Translations under genes and position numbers: made by a program
Part shown: positions 1 through 7,698 of the stretch, in pieces
Position numbering within the stretch: position 1 is the stretch's first letter
Layout: each line of letters opens with the position of its first letter
NCBI GenBank assembly: GCA_023388935.1
Contig: JAEWFG010000107.1
Location: 1 to 32,143 of the forward strand
DNA: 32,143 bases
Source: Pseudomonadota bacterium
Lineage (GTDB): Bacteria > Pseudomonadota > Alphaproteobacteria > Rhizobiales > Xanthobacteraceae
Reading direction: 5' to 3'
Notes under the pieces: model-generated
Database searches by the model: none
What the model saw: the letters and a program-made list of their open reading frames with translations, nothing else
Told to the model about the DNA's origin: nothing

Positions 1-73
1 CGCTCGACAACACCAGATCAACTGCCTGCCGTTTGTACTCGTCCGAATAGGACCGTCGCTGCCGCTTCGCCAT
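1..73 (-). CDS. IS3-family transposase OrfA, N-terminal part (partial)
   Basis: An ATG at 71-73 on the minus strand opens a frame beginning MAKRQRRSYSDEYKRQAVDL, cut by the window edge after 24 residues. The basic start followed by S-D-E-Y-K-R-Q-A-V matches the N-terminus of the helix-turn-helix OrfA proteins of IS3-type elements, which bind the inverted repeats and are joined to OrfB by programmed frameshifting. The start is about 55 bp inside the element tip. Nothing can be said about whether the element is intact. Confidence 0.75.
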   Translation of the reverse strand, partial: MAKRQRRSYSDEYKRQAVDLVLSS

Positions 74-127
74 CTGACACCTCTCGCTGTCTAAGCTATA
101 GGCGTCCACCAATTTAGGGGAGGCTCA
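1..127 (-). mobile_element. End of an IS3-like insertion sequence (partial)
   Basis: The reverse complement starts with TGAGCCTCCCC, followed by a short leader and a transposase-like reading frame that leaves the window on the left. A terminal TG dinucleotide and an orfA starting about 55 bp inside the tip are usual for IS3-family elements. Only one end is visible, so the other inverted repeat and the target duplication cannot be checked. The outer boundary at 127 is inferred from the TG tip. The element lies directly beside a genomic repeat (137-211) downstream of potI. Confidence 0.7.
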
Positions 128-136
128 GTAACCGCG

Positions 137-211
137 CAGCATTATTGGGTTGCTTCGTCGCTTCAGCGCAAAATTGCTTTGCAATTTTGTCGCGAGCTCC
201 TCGCAATGACG
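137..211. repeat. Extragenic genomic repeat with hairpin (candidate terminator of potI)
   Basis: On the minus strand this reads CGTCATTGCGAGGAGCTCGC and continues to a segment with GAAGCGACGAAGCAA, a composition I recall from abundant Bradyrhizobium/Rhodopseudomonas repeats (family name not known to me). It contains a perfect 9-bp inverted repeat, 169-177 pairing with 181-189 around a 3-nt loop. It lies 7 bp past the potI stop codon, so the hairpin could end the potGHI transcript, but no T-run follows on that strand. Confidence 0.55.
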
Positions 212-217
212 ACAAAC

Positions 218-1030
218 TCAGAGCGGCGCCGCGCTCTCGCCCTGGGTGCTCGACAGTTTCGAGGCGAGCGAGGCAATCACGATGACAACCGCGATCAGGG
301 CGATCACCAGCGTGCAGATCGCGTTGATCTCGGGCTTCACGCCGAGCCGCACCTCCGAATAGATCCGGATCGGCAACGTCGCCGAGCCGGGGCCGGTGGT
401 GAAGCTCGCGATCACGAGATCGTCGAGTGACAGCGTGAAAGCCAGCATCCAGCCGGCAATGATCGCGGGCGCGATCAGCGGCAAAGTCACGGCGGCGAAC
501 GCGCGAACCGGGTTGCAGCCGAGGTCCATCGCCGCCTCCTCCAGCGAGCGATCGAGCGACCCGAGGCGCGACTGCACGACCACCGCGACGAAACACATCG
601 TCAGCGTGGTGTGCGCAAACGTCACCGTCCAGAATCCGCGCTCGGCGTTCAGCGCCACGAACAGAAGCAGCAGCGACAACCCGGTGATCACCTCCGGCAT
701 CACCAGCGGCGCATAGAGCATGCCGGAGAACAGCGTTCGGCCGCGAAAGCGCTCGCCACGCGACAGCGCCACTGCGGCGAGCGTACCGAGCAGCGTGGCG
801 ATGGTCGCGGAGGAGACCGCAACCCGCAGGCTCATCCAGGCAGCCTCGATCATGGCGCGGTCGTTGAAGAATTCGCGATACCAGCGCAGCGACCAGCCGC
901 CCCACACCGTGACCAGCCGCGAGTCGTTGAACGAATAGATGACGAGGATGAGGATCGGCAGATAGAGAAACGCCAGCCCGAGCGCCAGCGAGGCGATGTT
1001 GAAGCGGGACAGGCGAAAGACTTTGCGCAT
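218..1030 (-). CDS. potI: Polyamine ABC transporter permease PotI
   Basis: This is an inner-membrane permease of the spermidine/putrescine (PotFGHI-type) ABC importer, probably forming a heterodimer with PotH. Its sequence follows E. coli PotI closely: FLYLPILILVIYSFNDS in helix 1, APLVMPEVITGLSLLLLFV, and the permease signature EEAAMDLGCNPVRAF that docks to the ATPase. The length (270 aa, six predicted helices) is normal for the family. I use the ATG at 1030; a GTG three bases upstream in frame gives one residue more. The start lies immediately after the potH TGA (1035-1037), indicating translational coupling as the last gene of a potGHI operon. Substrate specificity within the polyamine/opine group is inferred only from family membership. 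Confidence 0.93.
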   Translation of the reverse strand: MRKVFRLSRFNIASLALGLAFLYLPILILVIYSFNDSRLVTVWGGWSLRWYREFFNDRAMIEAAWMSLRVAVSSATIATLLGTLAAVALSRGERFRGRTLFSGMLYAPLVMPEVITGLSLLLLFVALNAERGFWTVTFAHTTLTMCFVAVVVQSRLGSLDRSLEEAAMDLGCNPVRAFAAVTLPLIAPAIIAGWMLAFTLSLDDLVIASFTTGPGSATLPIRIYSEVRLGVKPEINAICTLVIALIAVVIVIASLASKLSSTQGESAAPL

Positions 1031-1034
1031 CACC

Positions 1035-1949
1035 TCACCGTCCCTGTTCCAGTTGCCGCTTCTGGAGCCGTTCGTACAGCAGGAGCGGCAACAGCAGCAC
1101 GACCAGCAGCACGATGGCCGCAGCGGAAGCGACCGGCCAGTCCTTGTTGGTGAAGAATTCGAGCCACAAGGTCTGACCGATCATCAGCGAATTGGAGCCG
1201 GCCAGAAGGTCCGGAATGACGAACTCGCCGACGATGGGGATGAAGCACAGCAGCACGCCGGCACCGACGCCAGGCAACGACAGCGGGAAGGTAACGAGCC
1301 AGAACACCTGCCACGGCGGTGCGCCGAGATCGCCGGCCGCCTCCTCCAGCGCCGGCTCCATCTTGGCGAGCGTGGCGTAGAGCGGCAGGATCATGAACGG
1401 AAGATAGGAATAGACGATGCCGATATACATCGCGCTGTCGGTGGAGAGCCACACCACCGGCTGACTGACGAGATGCAGCGCCAGCAGGATCTGGTTGAGC
1501 AGGCCGTCATGCTGGAGGATGTTGATCCAGGCATAGATGCGGATCAGGAACGAGGTCCAGAACGGCACGATCACCAGCATCATAGCAATCGCCTGCCATT
1601 GCTTCGGCAGCCGCGCCATGCCGTAGGCGATGGGGTAGCCGATCAGGAGCAACAGCGCGGTCGCGGTGACGGCGACGGTGAGGCTGCGCAGATAGGCGAA
1701 CACATAGATGTCGTCGGAGCCGAGCAGCTTGAAATTGTCGAGCGACAACGCGGCAAAGGCCGCCTTCAGCGCCCCCCACCCCGCCATCAGGTCGAAGACG
1801 GGCTCGTAGGGCGGCTGCGCGATCGCGGTCTGCGACAGGCTGATCTTGAGCACGAAGGCGAACGGCACCAGGAAGAACAGCACCATCCAGACATAGGGTG
1901 CGATGGCGGCAAAGCGCGCCGGTCGCGCGAAGATGCGGCGTGCGCTCAT
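1035..1949 (-). CDS. potH: Polyamine ABC transporter permease PotH
   Basis: This is the second permease of the PotFGHI-type importer, 304 aa. It aligns by eye with E. coli PotH: an N-terminal helix starting near PYVWMVLFFLVPFAFVLKIS, then SFLIRIYAWINIL, YIGIVYSYLPFMILPLYATL, the ATPase-contact loop LEEAAGDLGAPPWQVF, and a C-terminal segment with GEFVIPDLLAGSNSLMIG. Six membrane helices are expected. Its ATG (1947-1949) overlaps the potG stop codon by the ATGA arrangement, so the two are translationally coupled. It should act with PotG and PotI. The binding-protein partner is not in the window. Confidence 0.93.
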   Translation of the reverse strand: MSARRIFARPARFAAIAPYVWMVLFFLVPFAFVLKISLSQTAIAQPPYEPVFDLMAGWGALKAAFAALSLDNFKLLGSDDIYVFAYLRSLTVAVTATALLLLIGYPIAYGMARLPKQWQAIAMMLVIVPFWTSFLIRIYAWINILQHDGLLNQILLALHLVSQPVVWLSTDSAMYIGIVYSYLPFMILPLYATLAKMEPALEEAAGDLGAPPWQVFWLVTFPLSLPGVGAGVLLCFIPIVGEFVIPDLLAGSNSLMIGQTLWLEFFTNKDWPVASAAAIVLLVVLLLPLLLYERLQKRQLEQGR

Positions 1950-3115
1950 GACTGCAGCACCACGCAGTCGTCGGGCGTGAACCAGGCGACGACATTCTGG
2001 TTCAGGCTGTAGGCATCGACGTCGAGGCGCGCGCTGTTAGCCACCGAAGCTTGCAGCATTCCGCCGGCATCGAGCTTCACCTTGTAGGTGGTGGTGCCGC
2101 CGAGATAGCAGATGTCCGCGATCACGCCGTCCAGCCGGTTGATCGCCGTTTCACGACCCGCCTCGCTCACCGGACCGCGGCGCGAGAGCTTGACCTTCTC
2201 CGGGCGGATCGCGACCGACATTTTTTTCTCGCCGACCGCCTCGCGCGGTTCGGCCACCACCAGCGTGCCGGCATCGCGTGTACCGATGACCAGGCGGTGA
2301 CCATCGCGCAATTTGAACTCGGCGTCGAACAGGTTGATATCGCCGACGAACTCCGCGATCCATCGCGAGCGCGGCGCTTCGTAGAGTTCGCGCGGGCTCG
2401 CGACCTGATCGAGCCGGCCGGCCTTCATCACGCCGATCCGGCTCGCCATCGTCATCGCCTCCTCCTGGTCGTGGGTGACGATGATGAAGGTCATGCCGAG
2501 CCGACGCTGGAGTTCCATCAGCTCGCCTTGCGTGTTCTCACGCAGCTTCTTGTCCAGCGCCGCGAGCGGCTCGTCCAGCAGCAGGAGCTGCGGACGGCGC
2601 GCCAGCGCACGCGCCAGCGCCACGCGCTGGCGTTGGCCGCCGGAGAGCTGGTCGGGCTTGCGCTTCTCCAGCCCTTCGAGCTTCACCAGCGCGACCATCT
2701 CCGCCACACGCGTGGCAATATCTGCGCGCGCCATGCCCGCGCGCTTCAGGCCGAAGGCGACGTTGTCGCGCACTGACAGATGCGGGAACAGCGCATAGTT
2801 CTGGAACATCATGTTGATCGGGCGCTCGTGCGGCAGCGCCTGCGCGATATCCTTGCCGCCGAGCAGGATGCGTCCCTCGTCAGGCGCCTCGAAACCGGCG
2901 AGCATGCGCAAGAGCGTGCTCTTGCCGCAGCCGCTCGGGCCAAGCAGTGCGAAAAACTCGCCGGCCTTGATGTCAAGCGACACGCCGTCCACGGCACGGA
3001 ACGTCCCGAACGTCTTGGCGACACCCTCGATGCGCAGCAGCGGCTGGCCCGCCGCAGGGCGCACATCTCCAGCCGCATCTGCCGCGGCGCCTGTTCTGGG
3101 CAACTCGTCAGTCAT
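1946..3115 (-). CDS. potG: Polyamine ABC transporter ATP-binding protein PotG
   Basis: This is the cytoplasmic ATPase of the PotFGHI-type importer. Counted from an upstream TTG at 3127, the Walker A is GPSGCGKST at residues 63-71, the ABC signature LSGGQ at 161-165 and Walker B LLLLDEP at 181-187, followed by the switch histidine in THDQEEAMTM. The C-terminal third is a TOBE-type regulatory domain (IRPEKV near the end). I prefer the ATG at 3115 (389 aa) because AGGGA lies just in front of it. It is the first gene of a tightly packed potG-potH-potI operon. PotF, normally adjacent, is absent upstream, where a glpD remnant lies instead. Confidence 0.93.
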   Translation of the reverse strand: MTDELPRTGAAADAAGDVRPAAGQPLLRIEGVAKTFGTFRAVDGVSLDIKAGEFFALLGPSGCGKSTLLRMLAGFEAPDEGRILLGGKDIAQALPHERPINMMFQNYALFPHLSVRDNVAFGLKRAGMARADIATRVAEMVALVKLEGLEKRKPDQLSGGQRQRVALARALARRPQLLLLDEPLAALDKKLRENTQGELMELQRRLGMTFIIVTHDQEEAMTMASRIGVMKAGRLDQVASPRELYEAPRSRWIAEFVGDINLFDAEFKLRDGHRLVIGTRDAGTLVVAEPREAVGEKKMSVAIRPEKVKLSRRGPVSEAGRETAINRLDGVIADICYLGGTTTYKVKLDAGGMLQASVANSARLDVDAYSLNQNVVAWFTPDDCVVLQS

Positions 3116-3166
3116 GTTCCCTGCCAACCCGATTCCGCCGCACGCTAGCGGCCGATCGGCCTTTGC

Positions 3167-3420
3167 TCAACCGGTTCGAGATGATTCGCTCACACCCGCC
3201 ATGAACGCTGCCGGCGCATCACGGTCCGCGGCAGGTATGGCGAGGCTGTGCTTGGAACGGCGCCACAGGATGTCCTCGGGAGAACGCACCGATTCTTGGC
3301 GGACCAGATAGCGCATTTCGGCGCCGGTCGGGCCGAACTCGCCGCGGCTCTTCGCCTCACCAAGGACAGCCGGCAATCGCGAGCCATAGGCCGCAAACGC
3401 GGCCCGTTGGGTCCGGATCT
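3167..3420 (-). pseudogene. glpD: Decayed C-terminal fragment of glycerol-3-phosphate dehydrogenase (glpD)
   Basis: An open minus-strand frame with no start of its own reads A-Y-G-S-R, then AEMRYLVRQE and SPEDILWRRSKHSL, and stops at 3167. This matches the GlpD C-terminal domain, whose family pattern is roughly E-(V/M)-x-Y-L-(V/I)-x-x-E-W-A-x-(T/S)-x-(E/D)-D-(I/V)-L-W-R-R-(T/S)-K. The conserved E-W-A is changed to E-S-V, and the segment before it appears shortened. Only about 85 of roughly 500 residues remain, beginning directly behind the stop codon of the GGDEF-EAL gene (3421). The FAD domain is missing, so no enzyme activity is possible. I infer that it marks an old rearrangement breakpoint. 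Confidence 0.7.
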
Positions 3421-6105
3421 TTAGCCGGTCTTGAGCGCAAGCTCCACGACTTCGGCGCGTCCGACGAGGCCGGCATATTGGCCGATCGGCAAGGGCTTGC
3501 CGAGCAGATAGCCCTGCACGCCGTCACAGCCCTCCTTGGCGAGGAAGGCGAGTTGATCGACGGTCTCGACGCCCTCGGCGATGATCGACATGTCGAGGCC
3601 GTGGCCGAGATCGATCACCGCGCGCACGATCGCCGCCGATTGCGGATTGCGGCCGAGATTGATGATGAAGGCACGGTCGATCTTGATCTTGTCGAACGGG
3701 AACGCCTGGAGATAGCTCAGCGAGGAATAGCCGCTGCCGAAATCGTCCATCGAAATGCGCACGCCAAGCGCCTTCAGCCGGCGCAACAATGCGAGGCCGC
3801 GGTCGAAATCCTCGATCAGAACGCCCTCGGTAATTTCCAGCTCGAGCCGGCCGGGCGCGAGGCCCGTTTCGAGCAGGATCGAATGGACGAGCCCGACCAC
3901 GTCACCGTGCATGAACTGCGCCGGCGACAGATTGACCGCGACCTGGAGCGGCTTCGGCCAGGATGCCGCCTCGCGGCAGGCCTCGCGCAGGATCCACTCG
4001 CCCATCTCGACGATCAGGCCGCTCTCTTCCGCGATCGGGATGAACTCGGCCGGGGAGACCTGACCGCGCACCGGATGCTGCCAGCGCGCCAGCGCCTCGA
4101 AACCGATGATGTTGCTCTCGGCGACATTGTGGCGCGCGGCCCCCTGCGGCTGGAAGGCCAGCGAGAGCTCGCCGTTCTTGATCGCCATCGACAGATCCTG
4201 ATGCAGCACACGGCGATCGCGGATCTGCTGGTCCATCTCCGGCTGGTAGAGACTGATCGTGCCGCGCGACTTCTGCTTGGCGCGGAACAGCGCCGCACCG
4301 GCATTGGCGAGCAGCGAGGCGCCGTCGGCGCCATTGTGCGGGAAGATCGACACGCCGATGGTGGCGCCGGTGCGGACCGCCCGGCCGTCGATCTGAAATT
4401 CCTGGGCGACGGCCTCACCGACCTGCTGCGCCAGCGCGAGCCCCGCGTCCGGCTGCCTGCCGTCAATGATCAGGCCGAACTCGTCGCCGGACAGGCGCGC
4501 CACCACGCCGCCGCGCGCGGAGTCCTGGAGCCGCTGGGCCACCTCGATAAGGAGCTTGTCGCCGAGCGCATGACCGAACACGTCGTTGACCTCCTTGAGG
4601 CCGTCGAGGTCGACGCAGAGGACGGCGAACTCCTCGTCGGTGCCTTCACAGGCCTCGATCATCTGGGCCAGCGCCTGAAGGAAGGCGGCGCGGTTCGGCA
4701 GATCGGTGAGGCCATCGTGATAGGCCATGTGCGCCATGCGCGACTCGGTCTGCCGGCGGTCGGTGACGTCCTCGTGCGTCTTGATCAGATATTGCGGCTC
4801 GCCGGCATCGCTGAGCACGGTGGCGCGGCGGGTGAGGAACAGCCGCAGGCCGTCCTTGGTCGAGATCGGATGCTCCTCGGTGATCATCCCGCGCTTCTTG
4901 ATCGCGGCTTCGTCGCGCGCGATGATCAGCTTGGCTTCCTTGGAATTGAAGATGTCGGAAGCAGTCAGGCCCGTCGCTTCCTCGCGCCTGCGGTTCAGGA
5001 TCGTTTCCGCGCTGCGATTGGCGAGCAGATAGCGGCCGTCCTTGACCTGCTCCACGATCAGCGCAACCGGGATGTTGTCGACCACGAGCTCGAGGAACTT
5101 CTTGGCGCTCTCCAGCTCCTGCGACAACGAGCGGCGGTCGGTGATGTCCTCGAACACCACCAGCAGGAATTCAGGCTTGTTGCTCTCGTTGCGGACCACG
5201 ATCCGGATCGAGGCCACCATGCGCCGTGCCGAACCGCGCTCGACCTCGAATTCGTTGCGATATTGCCCTTCCGGCACCAGGAGCGCGGCCCGGTCGGCCG
5301 CCTCGATACTCGCCGCCGAATTGGGCCCGAACAGCTCGCGCGCGTTCTTGCCGACGACCTGGTCCCGCGAAAAGCCCCAGAAGCGCTCAAAGGCGCTGTT
5401 GGCAAAGATGTAGCTACCGTCCTCGATGTTCTTCGCGGCCACGCAGGCCGGCACGTTGTCCAGCACCGATTCCAGGAACTGCTTGGTCGAAGCGAGCTGC
5501 CGCGACAGCTTGCGCTGCTCGCTGACATCGAGATGAGTCGCCACCGATCCGCCGTTCGGCAGAATGAAATACTTCACCAGGATGGCGCGTCCGTCCGGCA
5601 GTTCGCTGATCAGGCCGTTGGGACTTGCCGCCTTCTCGTAGAAGTCGTCGTCGGAGACGGTGAGCACCCCGCGCTTGCGCCGCAACTCGAGGATATCGTC
5701 GCCGATCATATCGGCCCACAGGTCCGAGCGCGCCAGGCCGTAGATCTCGAGATAGCGATCATTGCAAAAGATGATGCGCCGCTGCGCATCCGTCATCACC
5801 ACGCCCTGGTTGAGATTGTTCATGGCGGAGGTGATGAAGGCGCTGCGCCGCAACTGCGAGCGCCTGGTCCGGCGCAGCGCGGAGTGGATCCACAACGCGA
5901 TTGCCGCCAGGAACGAGCAGACGACAACGCCCCCGATCAGGGCCTCCCAGATCAGGCTGGGGTCGAGATTGCCAAAATAGCTCGGCGGGGCGAAGCTGTC
6001 CGACTGCGCAAAGGCACGCGCAGGCGCGACCGCGCCGGCCAGGCACACGACAGCCTGCACAGCAACCGTATGCATGCCTCCCACGCGCCAGTTCTTCTCA
6101 ACCAT
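3421..6105 (-). CDS. Membrane-anchored PAS-PAS-PAS-GGDEF-EAL c-di-GMP protein
   Basis: 894 aa. Residues about 11-33 look like a signal peptide or first helix and 51-76 are a membrane helix. Three PAS domains follow (about 90-195, 210-325, 335-450); the second and third begin with near-duplicate segments (KQFLESVLDN and KKFLELVVDN), suggesting internal duplication. The GGDEF domain (about 455-620) carries SGDEF at 539-543 and lacks an RxxD I-site five residues before it. The EAL domain (about 630-885) keeps E-A-L (670-672), the Asn in VAVNLSP, LELEITEGV, DDFGSG (787-792), KIDRAF, AEGVET and the Gln in GVQGY. Phosphodiesterase activity is therefore likely. Cyclase activity is uncertain, and the GGDEF may instead be a GTP-sensing regulatory domain. 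PAS ligands are unknown. Confidence 0.95.
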   Translation of the reverse strand: MVEKNWRVGGMHTVAVQAVVCLAGAVAPARAFAQSDSFAPPSYFGNLDPSLIWEALIGGVVVCSFLAAIALWIHSALRRTRRSQLRRSAFITSAMNNLNQGVVMTDAQRRIIFCNDRYLEIYGLARSDLWADMIGDDILELRRKRGVLTVSDDDFYEKAASPNGLISELPDGRAILVKYFILPNGGSVATHLDVSEQRKLSRQLASTKQFLESVLDNVPACVAAKNIEDGSYIFANSAFERFWGFSRDQVVGKNARELFGPNSAASIEAADRAALLVPEGQYRNEFEVERGSARRMVASIRIVVRNESNKPEFLLVVFEDITDRRSLSQELESAKKFLELVVDNIPVALIVEQVKDGRYLLANRSAETILNRRREEATGLTASDIFNSKEAKLIIARDEAAIKKRGMITEEHPISTKDGLRLFLTRRATVLSDAGEPQYLIKTHEDVTDRRQTESRMAHMAYHDGLTDLPNRAAFLQALAQMIEACEGTDEEFAVLCVDLDGLKEVNDVFGHALGDKLLIEVAQRLQDSARGGVVARLSGDEFGLIIDGRQPDAGLALAQQVGEAVAQEFQIDGRAVRTGATIGVSIFPHNGADGASLLANAGAALFRAKQKSRGTISLYQPEMDQQIRDRRVLHQDLSMAIKNGELSLAFQPQGAARHNVAESNIIGFEALARWQHPVRGQVSPAEFIPIAEESGLIVEMGEWILREACREAASWPKPLQVAVNLSPAQFMHGDVVGLVHSILLETGLAPGRLELEITEGVLIEDFDRGLALLRRLKALGVRISMDDFGSGYSSLSYLQAFPFDKIKIDRAFIINLGRNPQSAAIVRAVIDLGHGLDMSIIAEGVETVDQLAFLAKEGCDGVQGYLLGKPLPIGQYAGLVGRAEVVELALKTG

Positions 6106-6168
6106 CGGCCACCCGCGAATTCAACGTCGGATTGTCTGGCCTCGCGGGTTTGGATCGGGTAAACGCCT

Positions 6169-6197
6169 GTCTACGCAACGGAAAAATGTGACGTCAA
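6169..6197 (-). promoter_or_regulatory. Candidate sigma-70-like promoter for the GGDEF-EAL gene
   Basis: On the minus strand TTGACG (6192-6197) is followed by a 17-bp spacer and GTAGAC (6169-6174), about 60 bp upstream of the start codon at 6105. The -35 box is good but the -10 box is weak. Spacing and position are the only support. Confidence 0.25.
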
Positions 6198-6301
6198 ATA
6201 CGGCAATTGCCCCGACATGATAAACGCCTCCTTAACGGAAAACGGCCGCGCTGCACGTTTCCCAGCGCCATCGGCGCCTCCAGCGAGAATCCTGCACAAC
6301 C

Positions 6302-7405
6302 ATGGATAGGGTCGACTGCATCGTCATCGGAGCCGGCGTCATCGGGCTCGCGGTGGCTCGGAAGCTCGCGCAGGCCGGGCGCGAGGTCATCGTACTCGAG
6401 GAAGCCGACGCCATCGGCACCATCACCTCGTCGCGCAACAGCGAGGTGATCCATGCCGGCATCTACTACCGCGCCGGGAGCTGGATGGCGCGCATGTGCG
6501 TCAGCGGCAAGCACGCGCTCTATCGCTACTGCGCCGACCGCGGCATCCCGCACAGGAATTGCGGCAAGCTGATCGTCGCGACCAATGCGAAGGAAACAGA
6601 GAAGCTGCAATCGATCAAGGCGCACGCAGAAGCCAATGGCGTGCTCGACATGCAGCTGCTGTCGGGCGAGGCCGCGCGCGCGCTGGAGCCGGCGCTCGCC
6701 TGCGACGCCGCGCTACTGTCGCCGTCGACCGGCATCATCGACAGCCACGCCTACATGCTCTCGTTGCGCGGCGAAGCCGAGGCGGCAGGCGCGGCCTTCG
6801 CGTTTCACACCCCGCTGATCCGCGCCAAGGCGACCGCAGGCGTCATCGAGATCGAGGCCGGCGGCGAAGCGCCTATGACGCTGCAATGCGACCTCCTCGT
6901 CAACGCTGCGGGGCTGTCGGCGACGGCCGTCGCGCGCAACATCGACGGCATGCCGTTGGACCGGATTCCGCCGGCCTATCTCGCCAAGGGAAACTACTTC
7001 AGCTGCAACGCCAGGGCGCCGTTCTCACGCCTGATCTATCCAGTGCCCGAGCTGGGCGGCCTCGGCGTGCATCTGACGCTGGACATGGCCGGGCAGGCGC
7101 GTTTCGGCCCCGACGTCGAGTGGATCGAGACGATCAACTATGAGGTCGATCCGTCGCGCGCAGAGCGCTTCTATCCGGCGATCCGGAAATACTGGCCGAC
7201 GCTGCCTGACGGCGCGTTGATGCCGAGCTATTCTGGCATCCGCCCGAAGATCGTGCCGCCGGCGGTGGCCACGCAGGATTTCTTGATGCAGGGCCCGCGC
7301 GATCACGGCCTCGATGGCCTGATCAATCTGTTCGGCATCGAATCGCCGGGACTGACGTCGTCGCTCGCGATCGCAGATCACGTCGCCGAACTCGCAAACG
7401 TCTGA
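6302..7405 (+). CDS. FAD-dependent oxidoreductase, L-2-hydroxyglutarate dehydrogenase type
   Basis: This 367-aa protein belongs to the DAO/L2HGDH family. Its N-terminal Rossmann motif G-A-G-V-I-G (residues 10-15) and the acidic VIVLEEAD bind FAD. Family features include SSRNSEVIHAGIYY (the S-x-x-x-S-x-V-x-H-x-G-(I/L)-Y-Y pattern of L-2-hydroxyglutarate oxidases), LVNAAGL, a K-G-x-Y-F segment, and the C-terminal FGIESPGLTSSLAIADHVAE. The likely reaction is L-2-hydroxyglutarate to 2-oxoglutarate with electron transfer to a quinone, as for E. coli LhgO/LhgD. The start at 6302 is the first ATG; only a weak purine stretch precedes it. It is divergent from the GGDEF-EAL gene and stands alone. A broader role as a 2-hydroxyacid or amino-acid oxidase cannot be excluded. 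Confidence 0.88.
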   Translation: MDRVDCIVIGAGVIGLAVARKLAQAGREVIVLEEADAIGTITSSRNSEVIHAGIYYRAGSWMARMCVSGKHALYRYCADRGIPHRNCGKLIVATNAKETEKLQSIKAHAEANGVLDMQLLSGEAARALEPALACDAALLSPSTGIIDSHAYMLSLRGEAEAAGAAFAFHTPLIRAKATAGVIEIEAGGEAPMTLQCDLLVNAAGLSATAVARNIDGMPLDRIPPAYLAKGNYFSCNARAPFSRLIYPVPELGGLGVHLTLDMAGQARFGPDVEWIETINYEVDPSRAERFYPAIRKYWPTLPDGALMPSYSGIRPKIVPPAVATQDFLMQGPRDHGLDGLINLFGIESPGLTSSLAIADHVAELANV

Positions 7406-7443
7406 ACGCCGCGCAACTATCTCGGCGCGGTGCGCACCTTCCA

Positions 7444-7475
7444 GCAGGGATGAGTGCGATAGCACTCATCCCTGC
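7444..7475. terminator. Perfect 14-bp hairpin between convergent genes
   Basis: Positions 7444-7457 pair exactly with 7462-7475 around a GATA loop (7458-7461). It lies between the 3' ends of the convergent FAD-oxidoreductase gene (7405) and DUF465 gene (7516), where a bidirectional terminator is expected. No T-run follows on either strand, so intrinsic termination is uncertain; it may act as an mRNA 3'-end stabiliser. Confidence 0.55.
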
Positions 7476-7515
7476 GCGAAAGGATACGATCAACTCTACG
7501 ATGTTACGGGGGTTG

Positions 7516-7698
7516 CTAGTGAAGCGTGTCGCCAGATTGCTTCAGACGTTCGATCTGGTCCTTGACCAGCAACTTCCGGCGCTTCAACTCAACAATTTGC
7601 AGGTCGTCTGTTGAAAGGTGCACGAGAGCTTCGTGCAATTCGTTTTCGAGAAGTTTGTGCTTCCGTTCCAATTCAACCAGATGTGCCTGAATTGTCAT
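7516..7698 (-). CDS. DUF465 (YdcH-like) small coiled-coil protein A
   Basis: 60 aa, predicted almost entirely helical. It has the DUF465/YdcH pattern: HLVELERKHKLLENEL, then a short loop, IVELKRRKLLVKDQIERLK. The L-K-(R/K)-x-K-L-x-x-K-D-x-I segment is the family hallmark. A perfect AGGAGG lies 7-8 bases before the ATG at 7698, so the start is firm and the gene is probably well translated. Members are common, often present in several copies in Rhizobiales; the molecular function is not established. It is divergent from a second DUF465 gene at 8025. Confidence 0.9.
   Translation of the reverse strand: MTIQAHLVELERKHKLLENELHEALVHLSTDDLQIVELKRRKLLVKDQIERLKQSGDTLH

Noticed and set aside
3150..3161. 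Palindrome GGCCGATCGGCC upstream of potG
   Set aside because: Short GC palindromes are common at this base composition, and it lies alone without a partner.
3478..6162. Plus-strand open frame of 894 codons opposite the GGDEF-EAL gene, with the same length as the real gene
   Set aside because: It is a shadow of GC-rich codon structure: it has no domain, is rich in Arg/His/Asp as antisense frames are, and the opposite strand has clear PAS, GGDEF and EAL motifs. Equal length is a coincidence of stop positions.
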